Positions 15,399 to 23,911 of a stretch of 32,991 bases of DNA are shown piece by piece (the first letter of the stretch is position 1; each line of letters opens with the position of its first letter). The stretch comes from Candidatus Muproteobacteria bacterium RBG_16_65_34 (GTDB lineage: Bacteria > Pseudomonadota > Gammaproteobacteria > Acidiferrobacterales > Sulfurifustaceae): positions 1-32,991 of the forward strand of contig MFSU01000059.1 in NCBI GenBank assembly GCA_001785115.1. Reading direction: 5' to 3'. The notes beneath the pieces are model-generated. The model searched no databases, was not told the DNA's origin, and saw only the letters and a program-made list of their open reading frames with translations. Position numbers and translations under genes: made by a program.

Positions 15399-17116
15399 GC
15401 CGGAACGCGCGCACCAGCGGCTTCCCCGTCCGCCGTATGCTCGTGGCGGCGCTGCTGTTCGCGGGCCTCGTCGGGCTTGCGGCGCGCGCGGTGTATCTTC
15501 AGGTGCTGAACGCCGATTACCTCCAGAGTCAGGGCAACGCCCGCCATTCGCGCGTGGTCAAGGACAACTCGCACCGCGGCATGATCCTCGACCGCAACGG
15601 CGCGCCGCTGGCGGTGAGCACGCCGGTGGATTCGGTGTGGGCGCATCCGGCCACACTCGCCGAATCGCGCGAGCGCTGGCCCGCGCTCGCCGCGCTGCTT
15701 GAGTTAAGCGCGAAGGAGATCGCCCAACTTCTCGCGCGCAGCGGTGAGCGCGAGTTCGTGTATCTCCGGCGGCACGTGACGCCGGAGGTCGCCGAGCGCG
15801 TCGCGGCGCTCGGGATCCCCGGCGTATCGCTGCTGCGCGAGTACCGCCGCTATTACCCCCTGGGCCCGGTCGCCGGGCACGTGCTCGGCTTCACCAACGT
15901 GGACGACCAGGGGCAGGAGGGCATCGAGCTCGCCTACGACGCCTGGCTGCGCGCCGTTCCCGGAGCCAAGCGTGTGCTCAAGGACCTGCAGGGCAATGCG
16001 GTGGAGATGGTCGAGAGCCTCACGCTCCCCACACCGGGCAAGGATCTCGTCGTGAGTCTCGATCGGCGCATCCAGTATCTCGCCTATCGCGAGTTGCGCG
16101 CCGCGGTCGAGACGCACCGCGCGCGCGCGGGTTCGGCGGTCGTGCTCGATGCGCGTAGCGGCGAGGTGCTGGCGCTGGTGAACGAGCCGGATTTCAATCC
16201 CAACAACCGCGGCAGCTTGAGGAGCCAGGTATTCCGCAACCGCGCGATCACCGATGTCTACGAGCCGGGCTCGACCCTGAAGCCCTTCACCATCGCGGCG
16301 GCGCTCGAGAGTGGAAAATTTTCGCCGCGCAGCGTGATCGACACCGCGCCCGGCCTGGTTCAGGTCGGCAACAAGACGATCCACGACGCACACAACTACG
16401 GCGCGCTCACCGTGGCCGGTGTGATCGAGAAATCGAGCAACGTCGGCGCCACCAAGATCGCGCTCGCGCTGAACAAGACGGCGCTGTGGGAGATGCTGCG
16501 GCGCGCCGGCTTCGGCGAGACCACCGGGGTGCGGCTGCCGGGCGAGTCCGCCGGGTTGCTCAACCCGCCGTCGAGTTGGGTGGCGGTGGATCAGGCGAGC
16601 ATCGCCTACGGCTATGGCATCTCGGTGACGCCCTTGCAGATCGCGCGTGCCTATGCGGTGCTCGCGAACGAGGGCGCGGCGCTGCCGCTCACGGTGCTCA
16701 AGCGTGAGGCGCCGGTCACCGGGACGCGCGTGCTGTCCGCGGCGACGGCGCGCGAGCTGCGCGCCATGCTCGAGCTCGTCGTCGACGGCCGGGGTACGGG
16801 GCGGCTTGCGCGCGTGGCGGACTACCGCGTGGCCGGCAAGACCGGCACGGCGCGCAAGCTCACCGAGCAGGGCTACAGCGAGGAGCGCTATCTCGCCTGG
16901 TTCGCCGGTTTCGCGCCGGCCTCGCATCCGCGGCTGGTGATGGTGGTGTTGCTGGATGAGCCGCGCGCCGGCGGGTATTTCGGCGGCGAGGTGGCCGCGC
17001 CGGTGTTCGCGCACGTGATGGCCGGCGCGCTTCGTCTCCTCGACATCCCGCCCGACGCCCCACGCGCGGAACCGCGCCCGATCCTGACCGTGAAAACCGC
17101 GGGAGGCGCAGGATGA
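15395..17116 (+). CDS. ftsI: septal peptidoglycan transpeptidase FtsI (PBP3)
   Basis: The product has 573 residues from ATG 15395. The N-terminal membrane anchor is MLVAALLFAGLVGLAARAVY (about 16-35), with VKDNSHRGMILDRNGAPLAV starting the pedestal domain. The transpeptidase domain has all three motifs: the S-x-x-K active site in EPGSTLKPFT, S-x-N in EKSSNVGATK, and K-T-G in GKTGTARK. It cross-links septal peptidoglycan with FtsW and is the target of aztreonam- and cephalexin-type drugs in E. coli. Length is normal. Confidence 0.96.
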   Translation: MSRNARTSGFPVRRMLVAALLFAGLVGLAARAVYLQVLNADYLQSQGNARHSRVVKDNSHRGMILDRNGAPLAVSTPVDSVWAHPATLAESRERWPALAALLELSAKEIAQLLARSGEREFVYLRRHVTPEVAERVAALGIPGVSLLREYRRYYPLGPVAGHVLGFTNVDDQGQEGIELAYDAWLRAVPGAKRVLKDLQGNAVEMVESLTLPTPGKDLVVSLDRRIQYLAYRELRAAVETHRARAGSAVVLDARSGEVLALVNEPDFNPNNRGSLRSQVFRNRAITDVYEPGSTLKPFTIAAALESGKFSPRSVIDTAPGLVQVGNKTIHDAHNYGALTVAGVIEKSSNVGATKIALALNKTALWEMLRRAGFGETTGVRLPGESAGLLNPPSSWVAVDQASIAYGYGISVTPLQIARAYAVLANEGAALPLTVLKREAPVTGTRVLSAATARELRAMLELVVDGRGTGRLARVADYRVAGKTGTARKLTEQGYSEERYLAWFAGFAPASHPRLVMVVLLDEPRAGGYFGGEVAAPVFAHVMAGALRLLDIPPDAPRAEPRPILTVKTAGGAG

Positions 17117-18813
17117 CCCGCGTCGTGCCGACCGCGCGCCTGCGCACGCTGCTCGAAGGGATCGCCGAGGTTCCAGCGGAGCAGGACCGCGCGGTGCAGG
17201 GTCTCGCGCTCGACAGCCGCCGCGTCGGCGCGGGGGATCTCTTTCTCGCGCTGCCCGGCATGGTCGCGGACGGGCGCGCGTTCATCGGCGATGCCATCGC
17301 CTCGGGCGCCGCCGCGGTGGTGTATGAAGCGGGCGAGGGTTTTGCCCTGCGCGAGGCGCCGGTACCGGCCTTCGCCGTCGCCGATCTGCGCCGCGCCGTA
17401 GGCGTGATCGCCGACCGCTTCTTCGGCGCGCCCTCGCGCGCGCTCTTGGTGATCGGTGTCACCGGCACCAACGGCAAGACGACCTGTACGCAGCTTCTGG
17501 CGCAGGCCATGAATATGAGCCGCGTCAGCGAACCGACCCCCCCTCTCCCCCTGCGGGAGAGGGATGGGGAGAGGGGGAAAGTCCCGGCCACGAGTCGCGT
17601 CAGCGAACCGACTCCCCCTCTCCCCCCGCGGGAGAGGGATGGGGAGAGGGGGAAAGTCCCGGCCACGAGTCGCGTCAGCGAACCGACTCCCCCTCTCCCT
17701 CCGGGAGAGGGACGGGGTGAGGGCAATTCGATGGGAGAAGGCGGCGCGCGCCGTTGCGCCATTATCGGTACCCTGGGCTACGGCTTCCCCGAAGCGCTCG
17801 ACGCCTCGCTCCACACGACACCCGATGCGCTCAGCGTGCACCGCCTGCTCGCCGAGTTTCGCGCGCACGGCGCCGCGTATGCGGCGATGGAGGTATCCTC
17901 GCACGCACTCGATCAAGGGCGCGTGAACGGCGTGGCGTTCAGCGTGGCGGTGTTCACGAACCTCACGCGCGACCATCTCGATTACCACGGCGACATGGCG
18001 ACCTACGGCGCGGCCAAGGCCGGGCTGTTCGAATGGCCGACGCTGAAGCAGGCCGTGATCAACGCCGACGACGAGTTCGGCCGCGCACTGCTGGCGCAGA
18101 TGCGCGGGCGTGTCGCCACGCTGAGCTATGGGCTGAATCAGGGCGATGTGCGCGCCCTCGAGCTGCGGCCCTCGCACGCCGGGCTCACGCTGCGCGTGCG
18201 CACTCCCACCGGCACGATCGAGCTGAAAAGCCCGCTGTTCGGGCGCTTCAACGCCTATAACCTCCTGGCCGTGCTCGCCACGCTGCTCGTGCTCGGGATG
18301 GATCTCGAGGAGGCCGCGGTGCGGCTTTCCCGGGCGCGCCCCGTGGCCGGACGCGCCGAGCGCTTCGGCGGGGCCACGGGCCGGCCGCTCGTGATCGTCG
18401 ACTATGCGCACACGCCCGATGCGCTCGAAAAAATTCTCGCCGCGCTGCGCGAGCATGCGCCGCGCAGGCTCTGGTGCGTCTTCGGCTGCGGCGGCGACCG
18501 CGACCGCGGCAAGCGCCCGCTGATGGGGGAAATCGCCGAGCGCCTGGCGGATGCGGTGGTGCTCACCGACGACAATCCGCGCCACGAAGCGCCCGAGCGC
18601 ATCGTCGAGGAGATCCGCGCCGGGATGAAGACCGCGCCGCGCGTCGAGCGCGACCGGCGCGCGGCGATCGCGCAGGCGATCGCCGCGGCCGGCCCCGAGG
18701 ACATCGTGCTCGTGGCCGGCAAGGGGCATGAGGACTATCAGCAGGTGGGCGATGAGCGCCGCCCCTACAGCGATCGCGCGACCGTGCAGGAAATCCTGGA
18801 GGCAGCCGCGTGA
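17113..18813 (+). CDS. murE: UDP-MurNAc-L-Ala-D-Glu:meso-DAP ligase MurE with an in-frame repeat insertion
   Basis: The product has 566 residues, against about 490-500 normally. The ATP loop is GVTGTNGKTTCTQLLAQA (about 115-132); the enzyme resumes at CAIIGTLGYGFPEAL (about 215). The roughly 75 residues between are Pro/Arg/Glu/Gly-rich repeats of a 25-residue unit starting RVSEPTPPLP, absent from other MurE proteins I know. Downstream features are intact: AMEVSSHALDQGRV, DYHGDMATYGAAKAGLF (the carbamylated lysine), and DNPR at 487-490, the signature for meso-diaminopimelate. The insertion is between a helix and a strand, so a surface loop is conceivable. No second murE is in the window. ATGA overlaps join it to ftsI and, at the end, murF. 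Confidence 0.93.
   Translation: MTRVVPTARLRTLLEGIAEVPAEQDRAVQGLALDSRRVGAGDLFLALPGMVADGRAFIGDAIASGAAAVVYEAGEGFALREAPVPAFAVADLRRAVGVIADRFFGAPSRALLVIGVTGTNGKTTCTQLLAQAMNMSRVSEPTPPLPLRERDGERGKVPATSRVSEPTPPLPPRERDGERGKVPATSRVSEPTPPLPPGEGRGEGNSMGEGGARRCAIIGTLGYGFPEALDASLHTTPDALSVHRLLAEFRAHGAAYAAMEVSSHALDQGRVNGVAFSVAVFTNLTRDHLDYHGDMATYGAAKAGLFEWPTLKQAVINADDEFGRALLAQMRGRVATLSYGLNQGDVRALELRPSHAGLTLRVRTPTGTIELKSPLFGRFNAYNLLAVLATLLVLGMDLEEAAVRLSRARPVAGRAERFGGATGRPLVIVDYAHTPDALEKILAALREHAPRRLWCVFGCGGDRDRGKRPLMGEIAERLADAVVLTDDNPRHEAPERIVEEIRAGMKTAPRVERDRRAAIAQAIAAAGPEDIVLVAGKGHEDYQQVGDERRPYSDRATVQEILEAAA
17518..17733 (+). repeat. 75-bp palindromic tandem repeat inside murE, two full copies plus a diverged third
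   Basis: The unit start CGCGTCAGCGAACCGAC occurs at 17521, 17596 and 17671, exactly 75 bases apart, so each copy adds 25 codons without shifting frame. Each unit holds CCCCCTCTCCCC and GGGAGAGGGATGGGGAGAGG, which can pair as a strong hairpin. The third copy diverges after its CCCTCTCCCTCCGGGAGAGG core into GACGGGGTGAGGGCAATTCG, the form widely seen as an intergenic repeat in proteobacteria. A related element is at 30383-30474. Confidence 0.92.
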
Positions 18814-20174
18814 TGTCGCTCGCAATCCTGGCCGATGTGCTCAAGGCGCCGCTCGTGGGCGCCGACGCCGTGTTCACCGGCGTGTCCACCGACACGCGCG
18901 CGCTCAAGGCCGGGGAGCTTTTTGTGGCGATCACCGGGCCCCATCACGACGGCCACAGCTTCCTGTCCGAGGCGATCGCCGCGGGCGCGGCCGGCGCGGT
19001 TTTGGGCCGCGCCGTCGAGACGACACTGCCGTATGTGCGCGTGGCCGACACGCGCCGCGCGCTCGGAGATCTCGCGGCCTTCTGGCGCTGTCAGTTCGCG
19101 ATTCCGGTAATCGCGGTGACCGGCAGCAACGGCAAGACCACGGTCAAGGAGATGATCGGCGCGATCATGGCGCAGGCCGGGCCCGGCTGCGTGACGCGGG
19201 GCAACCTCAACAACGACATCGGCGTACCGCTTACGCTCACGTGCCTGCGCGCGAAGGACAAATACGCCGTGATCGAGATGGGCATGAACCACAAAGGCGA
19301 GATCGAGTATCTCTCGCGCCTGACGCGCCCGACGATCGCGCTCATCACCAACGCCGCCGAGGCGCACCTCGCCGGCGTGGGCACCGTGGAGGATGTCGCG
19401 CGCGCCAAGGGCGAGATCTTCGCCGGGCTGGCCGAGGACGGCGTCGCGATCCTCAACGCCGACGACCCGCACTGCGCGCTATGGAAAAGTCTCGCCGCAC
19501 CGCACCGCTGCCTTACCTTCGGGTTTGCGCCGCCCGCGGACGTGCGCGCGGAGTACACGCTCGGCGCCGCGGGAAGCCGGATACGCCTCAAAACCACCCA
19601 GGGGGAAATCGAAATGCGACTGTCATTGCTCGGAAGGCACAACGCCCTGAACGCGGCGGCGGCGAGCGCCGCCGCGCTCGAGGCCGGGGCCTCGTTGCCA
19701 GATGTCCAGCGCGCGCTCGAGCGGGTGAAGCCCGCCGCCGGCCGCCTCGAGTTGAAGGAGGGGATCAGTGGCGCGCGCGTCCTCGACGACACCTATAACG
19801 CCAACCCGGCCTCGCTCGCCGCGGGCCTCGAGGCGCTGCGCGAGTTCCCCGGCGAGCGCGTGCTGGTGCTGGGCGACATGGCCGAGCTCGGGCCCGCGGC
19901 CGAGGACATCCACCGGCGCGTGGGCGAGCTCGCGCGCCGCCTCGACCTGAAGCGTCTCTACGCCATCGGCGAACTGGCGCGGCTTGCGGTCGAGCGCTTC
20001 GGCCGGGGCGGGCGCCACTTCGATTCGCACGAGGCGCTCATCGAGGCGCTCCAGGATGTGATGCACGGCGACATGACGCTGCTCATCAAGGGCTCGCGCG
20101 TGATGCACCTGGAACGTGTCGTCACGGGCATCGTGCGCGCCAAAGCCGACCAGGCCGCCGCGGAGGAGAACTAA
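18813..20174 (+). CDS. murF: UDP-MurNAc-tripeptide:D-Ala-D-Ala ligase MurF
   Basis: The product has 453 residues from ATG 18813, which overlaps the murE stop (TGATG). The ATP loop is VTGSNGKTTVKEMIGAIM (about 104-121). MGMNHKGEIEYLSRL and LTNAAEAHLAG-type segments, plus LDDTYNANPASLAAGLEAL near the C-terminal domain, are typical of MurF. It adds D-Ala-D-Ala to give UDP-MurNAc-pentapeptide, using the dipeptide made by DdlB, encoded at 27429. Normal length and no insertions. The stop TAA is immediately followed by the GTG of mraY. Confidence 0.95.
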   Translation: MSLAILADVLKAPLVGADAVFTGVSTDTRALKAGELFVAITGPHHDGHSFLSEAIAAGAAGAVLGRAVETTLPYVRVADTRRALGDLAAFWRCQFAIPVIAVTGSNGKTTVKEMIGAIMAQAGPGCVTRGNLNNDIGVPLTLTCLRAKDKYAVIEMGMNHKGEIEYLSRLTRPTIALITNAAEAHLAGVGTVEDVARAKGEIFAGLAEDGVAILNADDPHCALWKSLAAPHRCLTFGFAPPADVRAEYTLGAAGSRIRLKTTQGEIEMRLSLLGRHNALNAAAASAAALEAGASLPDVQRALERVKPAAGRLELKEGISGARVLDDTYNANPASLAAGLEALREFPGERVLVLGDMAELGPAAEDIHRRVGELARRLDLKRLYAIGELARLAVERFGRGGRHFDSHEALIEALQDVMHGDMTLLIKGSRVMHLERVVTGIVRAKADQAAAEEN

Positions 20175-21257
20175 GTGCTTTACCACCTGTTCGAAGAACT
20201 CACGCGCAGCTACTCGTTCTTCAACGTGTTTCATTACCTCACGCTGCGCGGCATCCTCGGGGTGCTCACGGCGCTTGCGATCAGCTTCTGGATCGGGCCC
20301 GGGATGATCCGCAAGCTCACCGCCGCCAAGTTCGGCCAGACGGTGCGCGACGACGGGCCGAAGACCCATTTCACGAAGGCCGGCACGCCCACGATGGGCG
20401 GGGCGCTGATCCTCGTTGCCGTGTTCGCCTCGACCTTGCTCTGGTCCGACCTCACCAACCGCTACGTCTGGGTCGCGCTCTTCACGACGGCCGCCTTCGG
20501 CGTCATCGGCTGGGTGGACGACTGGAAGAAGATTGTGAACAAGGACCCGCGCGGCATCGGCGCCGGGCAAAAATACTTCTGGCAGTCGGTGGCGGCGCTG
20601 GCGGTGGCGCTGTTTCTGTACGCGGGCGCCAAGAGCCCGGCCGAGACCGCGCTCATCGTGCCGGTGTTCAAGAGCCTCGTCATCGATCTCGGACCCGCGT
20701 TCGTGCTGCTCGCGTACTTCGTGATCGTGGGCTCAAGCAACGCCGTGAACTTGACCGACGGCCTGGATGGGCTCGCCATCATGCCCACCGTGATGGTCGC
20801 CGGCGCGCTCGGGATCTTCGCCTACGTCATGGGACATGCGAATTTCTCCGTCTATCTGGGCTTTCCGCATCTTGCCGGCGTGGGCGAGATGCTGGTGTTC
20901 TGCGCCGCGATCGTGGGCGCGGGCCTCGGGTTTCTGTGGTTCAACACCTATCCGGCCATGGTGTTCATGGGCGACATCGGGGCGCTCGCGCTCGGCGCGG
21001 CGCTCGGCGTGGTGGCGGTCGCGGTGCGCCAGGAGATCGTGCTGTTCGTCATGGGCGGGGTGTTCGTGATGGAGACGGTGTCGGTGATGCTGCAGGTGGC
21101 CTCGTTCAAGCTCACCGGCAAACGGATCTTTCGCATGGCGCCGCTGCACCACCACTTCGAATTGAAGGGCTGGCCCGAGCCGCGGGTGATTGTTCGTTTC
21201 TGGATTATCAGCCTGATCCTGGTGTTGATCGGCTTGGCGACGTTGAAGATACGATGA
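20175..21257 (+). CDS. mraY: phospho-MurNAc-pentapeptide transferase MraY
   Basis: The product has 360 residues from GTG 20175. It is polytopic with about ten hydrophobic segments. Signatures are [30 protein letters not shown], the catalytic [21 protein letters not shown], and the terminal [20 protein letters not shown] with its HHH motif. MraY transfers phospho-MurNAc-pentapeptide to undecaprenyl phosphate, making lipid I at the inner membrane. No gap separates it from murF. Downstream is a 138-base repeat-containing gap before murD, the first real break in the tightly packed run. Confidence 0.96.
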   Translation: MLYHLFEELTRSYSFFNVFHYLTLRGILGVLTALAISFWIGPGMIRKLTAAKFGQTVRDDGPKTHFTKAGTPTMGGALILVAVFASTLLWSDLTNRYVWVALFTTAAFGVIGWVDDWKKIVNKDPRGIGAGQKYFWQSVAALAVALFLYAGAKSPAETALIVPVFKSLVIDLGPAFVLLAYFVIVGSSNAVNLTDGLDGLAIMPTVMVAGALGIFAYVMGHANFSVYLGFPHLAGVGEMLVFCAAIVGAGLGFLWFNTYPAMVFMGDIGALALGAALGVVAVAVRQEIVLFVMGGVFVMETVSVMLQVASFKLTGKRIFRMAPLHHHFELKGWPEPRVIVRFWIISLILVLIGLATLKIR

Positions 21258-21282
21258 GGAAGTTTTATTTATATGAATTCTT

Positions 21283-21365
21283 GCCGCGGAGTCGCAGAGC
21301 TCGCAGAGAAAACTCGATGACGATCGAACAGAAAAAAACTCTGCGTCCTCTGCGTCTCTGCGGCG
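21283..21365. repeat. palindromic intergenic element ('CGCAGAG' type) between mraY and murD
   Basis: GCCGCGGAGTCGCAGAGCTC then GCAGAG (21283-21308) is mirrored by CTCTGCGTCCTCTGCGTCTC then TGCGGCG (21339-21365). The 30-base centre is AT-richer. The arms resemble those of the element at 8730-8970 and it fills most of the 21258-21395 gap. The hairpin could attenuate transcription between mraY and murD or protect RNA ends; there is no U-tract. Confidence 0.75.
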
Positions 21366-21395
21366 AACAGTATTATTCAGATATTTCCTGAGACC

Positions 21396-22748
21396 ATGGC
21401 ATTGGCGATGGCAAAGACGGAAACGAAACGCGCGCTCGTCGTGGGCCTCGGGCTCACCGGGCTTTCGTGCGTGCGCTATCTCACCGCGCGTGGCTACGAG
21501 GTGACCGTCATGGACACGCGCGCGCAGCCGCCCAAGCTCGAGGCCCTGCGCCGCGATTATCCGCAAGTCGCGGTGCATACCGGAGGCTTCGTGCCGGCGT
21601 TGTTCGTCGATCCGGGATTGCTCGTGGTGAGCCCCGGCGTGTCGGTCAAGGAACCCGAGATCGCACGCGCCATCGCCGCGGGCCACCAGGCGATCGGCGA
21701 CATCGAGCTGTTCGCGACCGCGGCCAGGGCGCCGGTGATCGCCGTGACCGGCGCGAACGGCAAGAGCACGGTGACCGCTCTGGCGGGCGCGATGTGCCGC
21801 ACGGCGGGCCTGAAGACTGCGGTCGGCGGCAACATCGGCCTGCCGGCGCTCGCGCTGCTCGAGGACGATACCTCCGATGTCTATGTGCTCGAACTCTCGA
21901 GTTTTCAGCTCGAGACCACGCACAGTCTGAACGCGCGCGTCGCGACGGTGCTCAACCTCACGCCGGATCACATGGACCGCTACCGCGACATCCAGGAATA
22001 CGCGCAGGCCAAGGCGCATGTCTTCCGCGGCGACGGCGCGATGGTGCTCAACGCCGACGACCCCCTGGTGATGGCCATGGTGCGGCCCAATCGGCGGGTC
22101 ATCCGCTTCAGCCTGAATCCGCCCGCGAGCGCCGGGGATTACGGGCTCGCGACCCACGCGGGCGCGGAGTGGCTTGTGAAGGGCGCGCAACCCCTCATGC
22201 CCGCGGCCGAGGTGGCGCTTGCCGGGCGGCACAACCTCGCAAACGTGCTTGCCGCGATGGCGCTCACCGAGATGGTCGGCGTTGCCCCCGAGGCACAGCG
22301 TGAGGCGGCGCGGAAATTCACGGGGCTCAGGCACCGTACCGAGCTGGTGGCCGAGCGCGACGGCGTGCGCTGGTACGACGACTCCAAGGGCACGAACGTC
22401 GGCGCGACCGCGGCGGCGTTGAACGGCATGACCGCGCCCGCGATTCTCATCGCCGGCGGCGACGGCAAGGGCCAGGACTTCGACGAATTGCGGCCGGTGG
22501 TGGCGCGCCGCGCGCGCGCCGTGGTGCTCATCGGGCGCGACGCCCCGCTCATCGCGCGCGCGCTCGGCGACGCCGTGCCGGTGCATCGCGCACAGGACAT
22601 GCGCGCGGCCGTAGAGACGGCGCGCGCGCTGGCGCGGCCGGGCGATGCGGTGCTGCTCTCGCCCGCGTGCGCCAGCTTCGACATGTTCCGCAACTACGAG
22701 CACCGCGGCGAAGTCTTCCGCGAGGCGCTGCGCGAGGTGTTGGGATGA
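21396..22748 (+). CDS. murD: UDP-MurNAc-L-Ala:D-Glu ligase MurD
   Basis: The product has 450 residues from ATG 21396; ATG 21408 (MAKTETK) is also possible. The N-terminal nucleotide-like fold is ALVVGLGLTGLSCVRYL, with SPGVSVKEPEIA following. The ATP loop is VTGANGKSTVTALAGAM (about 116-132). Also visible are ELSSFQLETTHSL, NLTPDHMDRY, DSKGTNVGATAAAL and the C-terminal LLSPACASFDMFRNYEHRGE. It adds D-glutamate to UDP-MurNAc-L-Ala in the cytoplasm. The start follows the repeat-filled gap, so it may depend on readthrough or a weak local promoter. The stop overlaps ftsW (ATGA). Confidence 0.95.
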   Translation: MALAMAKTETKRALVVGLGLTGLSCVRYLTARGYEVTVMDTRAQPPKLEALRRDYPQVAVHTGGFVPALFVDPGLLVVSPGVSVKEPEIARAIAAGHQAIGDIELFATAARAPVIAVTGANGKSTVTALAGAMCRTAGLKTAVGGNIGLPALALLEDDTSDVYVLELSSFQLETTHSLNARVATVLNLTPDHMDRYRDIQEYAQAKAHVFRGDGAMVLNADDPLVMAMVRPNRRVIRFSLNPPASAGDYGLATHAGAEWLVKGAQPLMPAAEVALAGRHNLANVLAAMALTEMVGVAPEAQREAARKFTGLRHRTELVAERDGVRWYDDSKGTNVGATAAALNGMTAPAILIAGGDGKGQDFDELRPVVARRARAVVLIGRDAPLIARALGDAVPVHRAQDMRAAVETARALARPGDAVLLSPACASFDMFRNYEHRGEVFREALREVLG

Positions 22749-23911
22749 CGGCGGCTGCGGTCCTGGATGCCCCGGCGCGCGCCGCCGGCCGGCCGCGTGC
22801 CGCCTGGGATGCGTGGCTGCTCGGGAGCGCGGGCGCGCTGCTCGCGCTTGGGACCGTGATGGTGCACTCGGCCTCGGTCGCCTACGGCGCGCACACCCAC
22901 GGGGCGAGCGCCTATTTCCTGATCCGCCACACGGCCTATGTGGTGCTCGGGCTGGCGGTCATGGCGCTGGTCATGCACAGCCGCGTGCGCTGGTGGGAGC
23001 GGGGCGGACCGCTGCTGCTGCTCCTCGGGATCGGGTTGCTCGTGGCGGTGCTTCTGCCCGGGGTGGGCCGTCACGTGAACGGCAGCGCGCGCTGGATCCG
23101 GCTCGGGTTCGTCACCCTTCAGCCCTCGGAGCTCACGAAGCTCTTTATGGTGGTGTACGTCGCGGGTTATCTGGTGCGCAAGCAGGAGGCGCTCAGGAAC
23201 TTCACCCAGGGCATCGTGATGATGAGTCTCGTCGTGGCGGTGATCGGCATGCTGCTGCTCATGGAGCCCGATCTCGGCACCGTGGTCGTGATTTGCCTTA
23301 CGGTGTTCGCGATGCTGTTCCTGGGCGGCGTGCGCTTCTGGCACTTCGCGCTCGTCGCCGTCGCCGGCCTCGGCGGCATGGTGTTGCTCACCGTGATCTC
23401 GCCCTACCGCATGGGGCGCGTGACGAGCTTCCTCGACCCGTGGGCCGATCCGTTCGGGAGCGGCTTTCAGCTCACGCAGGCGCTGATCGCCTTCGGGCGC
23501 GGCGAGTGGCTGGGCGTGGGCCTGGGCGCGAGCGTGCAGAAGCTGTTTTACCTCCCGGCGGCGCACACCGATTTCCTGTTCGCGGTGATCGCCGAGGAGC
23601 TCGGGCTGGTCGGGGTGCTCGGCGTGATCGCGCTCTTCGGCGTGCTCATCGCGCGTGCCTTCGCCATCGCGCGCCAGGCCGAGCGCGCGGGCAGCCTCTA
23701 CGGCGCGCGCCTCGCGCAGGGCCTGGGATTCCTGATCGGCGTGCAGGCGATGATCAACATGGGCGTGAACATGGGGCTGCTGCCGACCAAGGGGTTGACG
23801 CTGCCGCTGATGAGCTACGGCGGCTCGAGCATGCTGGCGAGCTGCGCGGCCGTGGGGCTGCTGGCGCGCATCGAACGCGAGTCGCGCCCGCGCGCGTGGG
23901 GGGACGCATGA
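22745..23911 (+). CDS. ftsW: septal peptidoglycan glycosyltransferase FtsW (SEDS family)
   Basis: The product has 388 residues from ATG 22745. It has about ten membrane segments. Conserved SEDS features are VMVHSASVAYG early, then RHVNGSARWIRLGFVTLQPSELTKL, LLLMEPDLGTVVVI, FLDPWADPFGSGFQLTQALIAFGRG, HTDFLFAVIAEELG, and NMGVNMGLLPTKGLTLPLMSYGGSS near the end. FtsW polymerises lipid II at the septum in complex with FtsI. An older view gave it a flippase role. Start and stop overlap murD and murG by four bases. Confidence 0.96.
   Translation: MTAAAVLDAPARAAGRPRAAWDAWLLGSAGALLALGTVMVHSASVAYGAHTHGASAYFLIRHTAYVVLGLAVMALVMHSRVRWWERGGPLLLLLGIGLLVAVLLPGVGRHVNGSARWIRLGFVTLQPSELTKLFMVVYVAGYLVRKQEALRNFTQGIVMMSLVVAVIGMLLLMEPDLGTVVVICLTVFAMLFLGGVRFWHFALVAVAGLGGMVLLTVISPYRMGRVTSFLDPWADPFGSGFQLTQALIAFGRGEWLGVGLGASVQKLFYLPAAHTDFLFAVIAEELGLVGVLGVIALFGVLIARAFAIARQAERAGSLYGARLAQGLGFLIGVQAMINMGVNMGLLPTKGLTLPLMSYGGSSMLASCAAVGLLARIERESRPRAWGDA

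Noticed and set aside
17518-17733. The murE repeats as a CRISPR array or an intein
   Set aside because: Units are contiguous with no variable spacers, and there are no intein splice motifs or homing endonuclease. The sequence is a palindromic tandem repeat.
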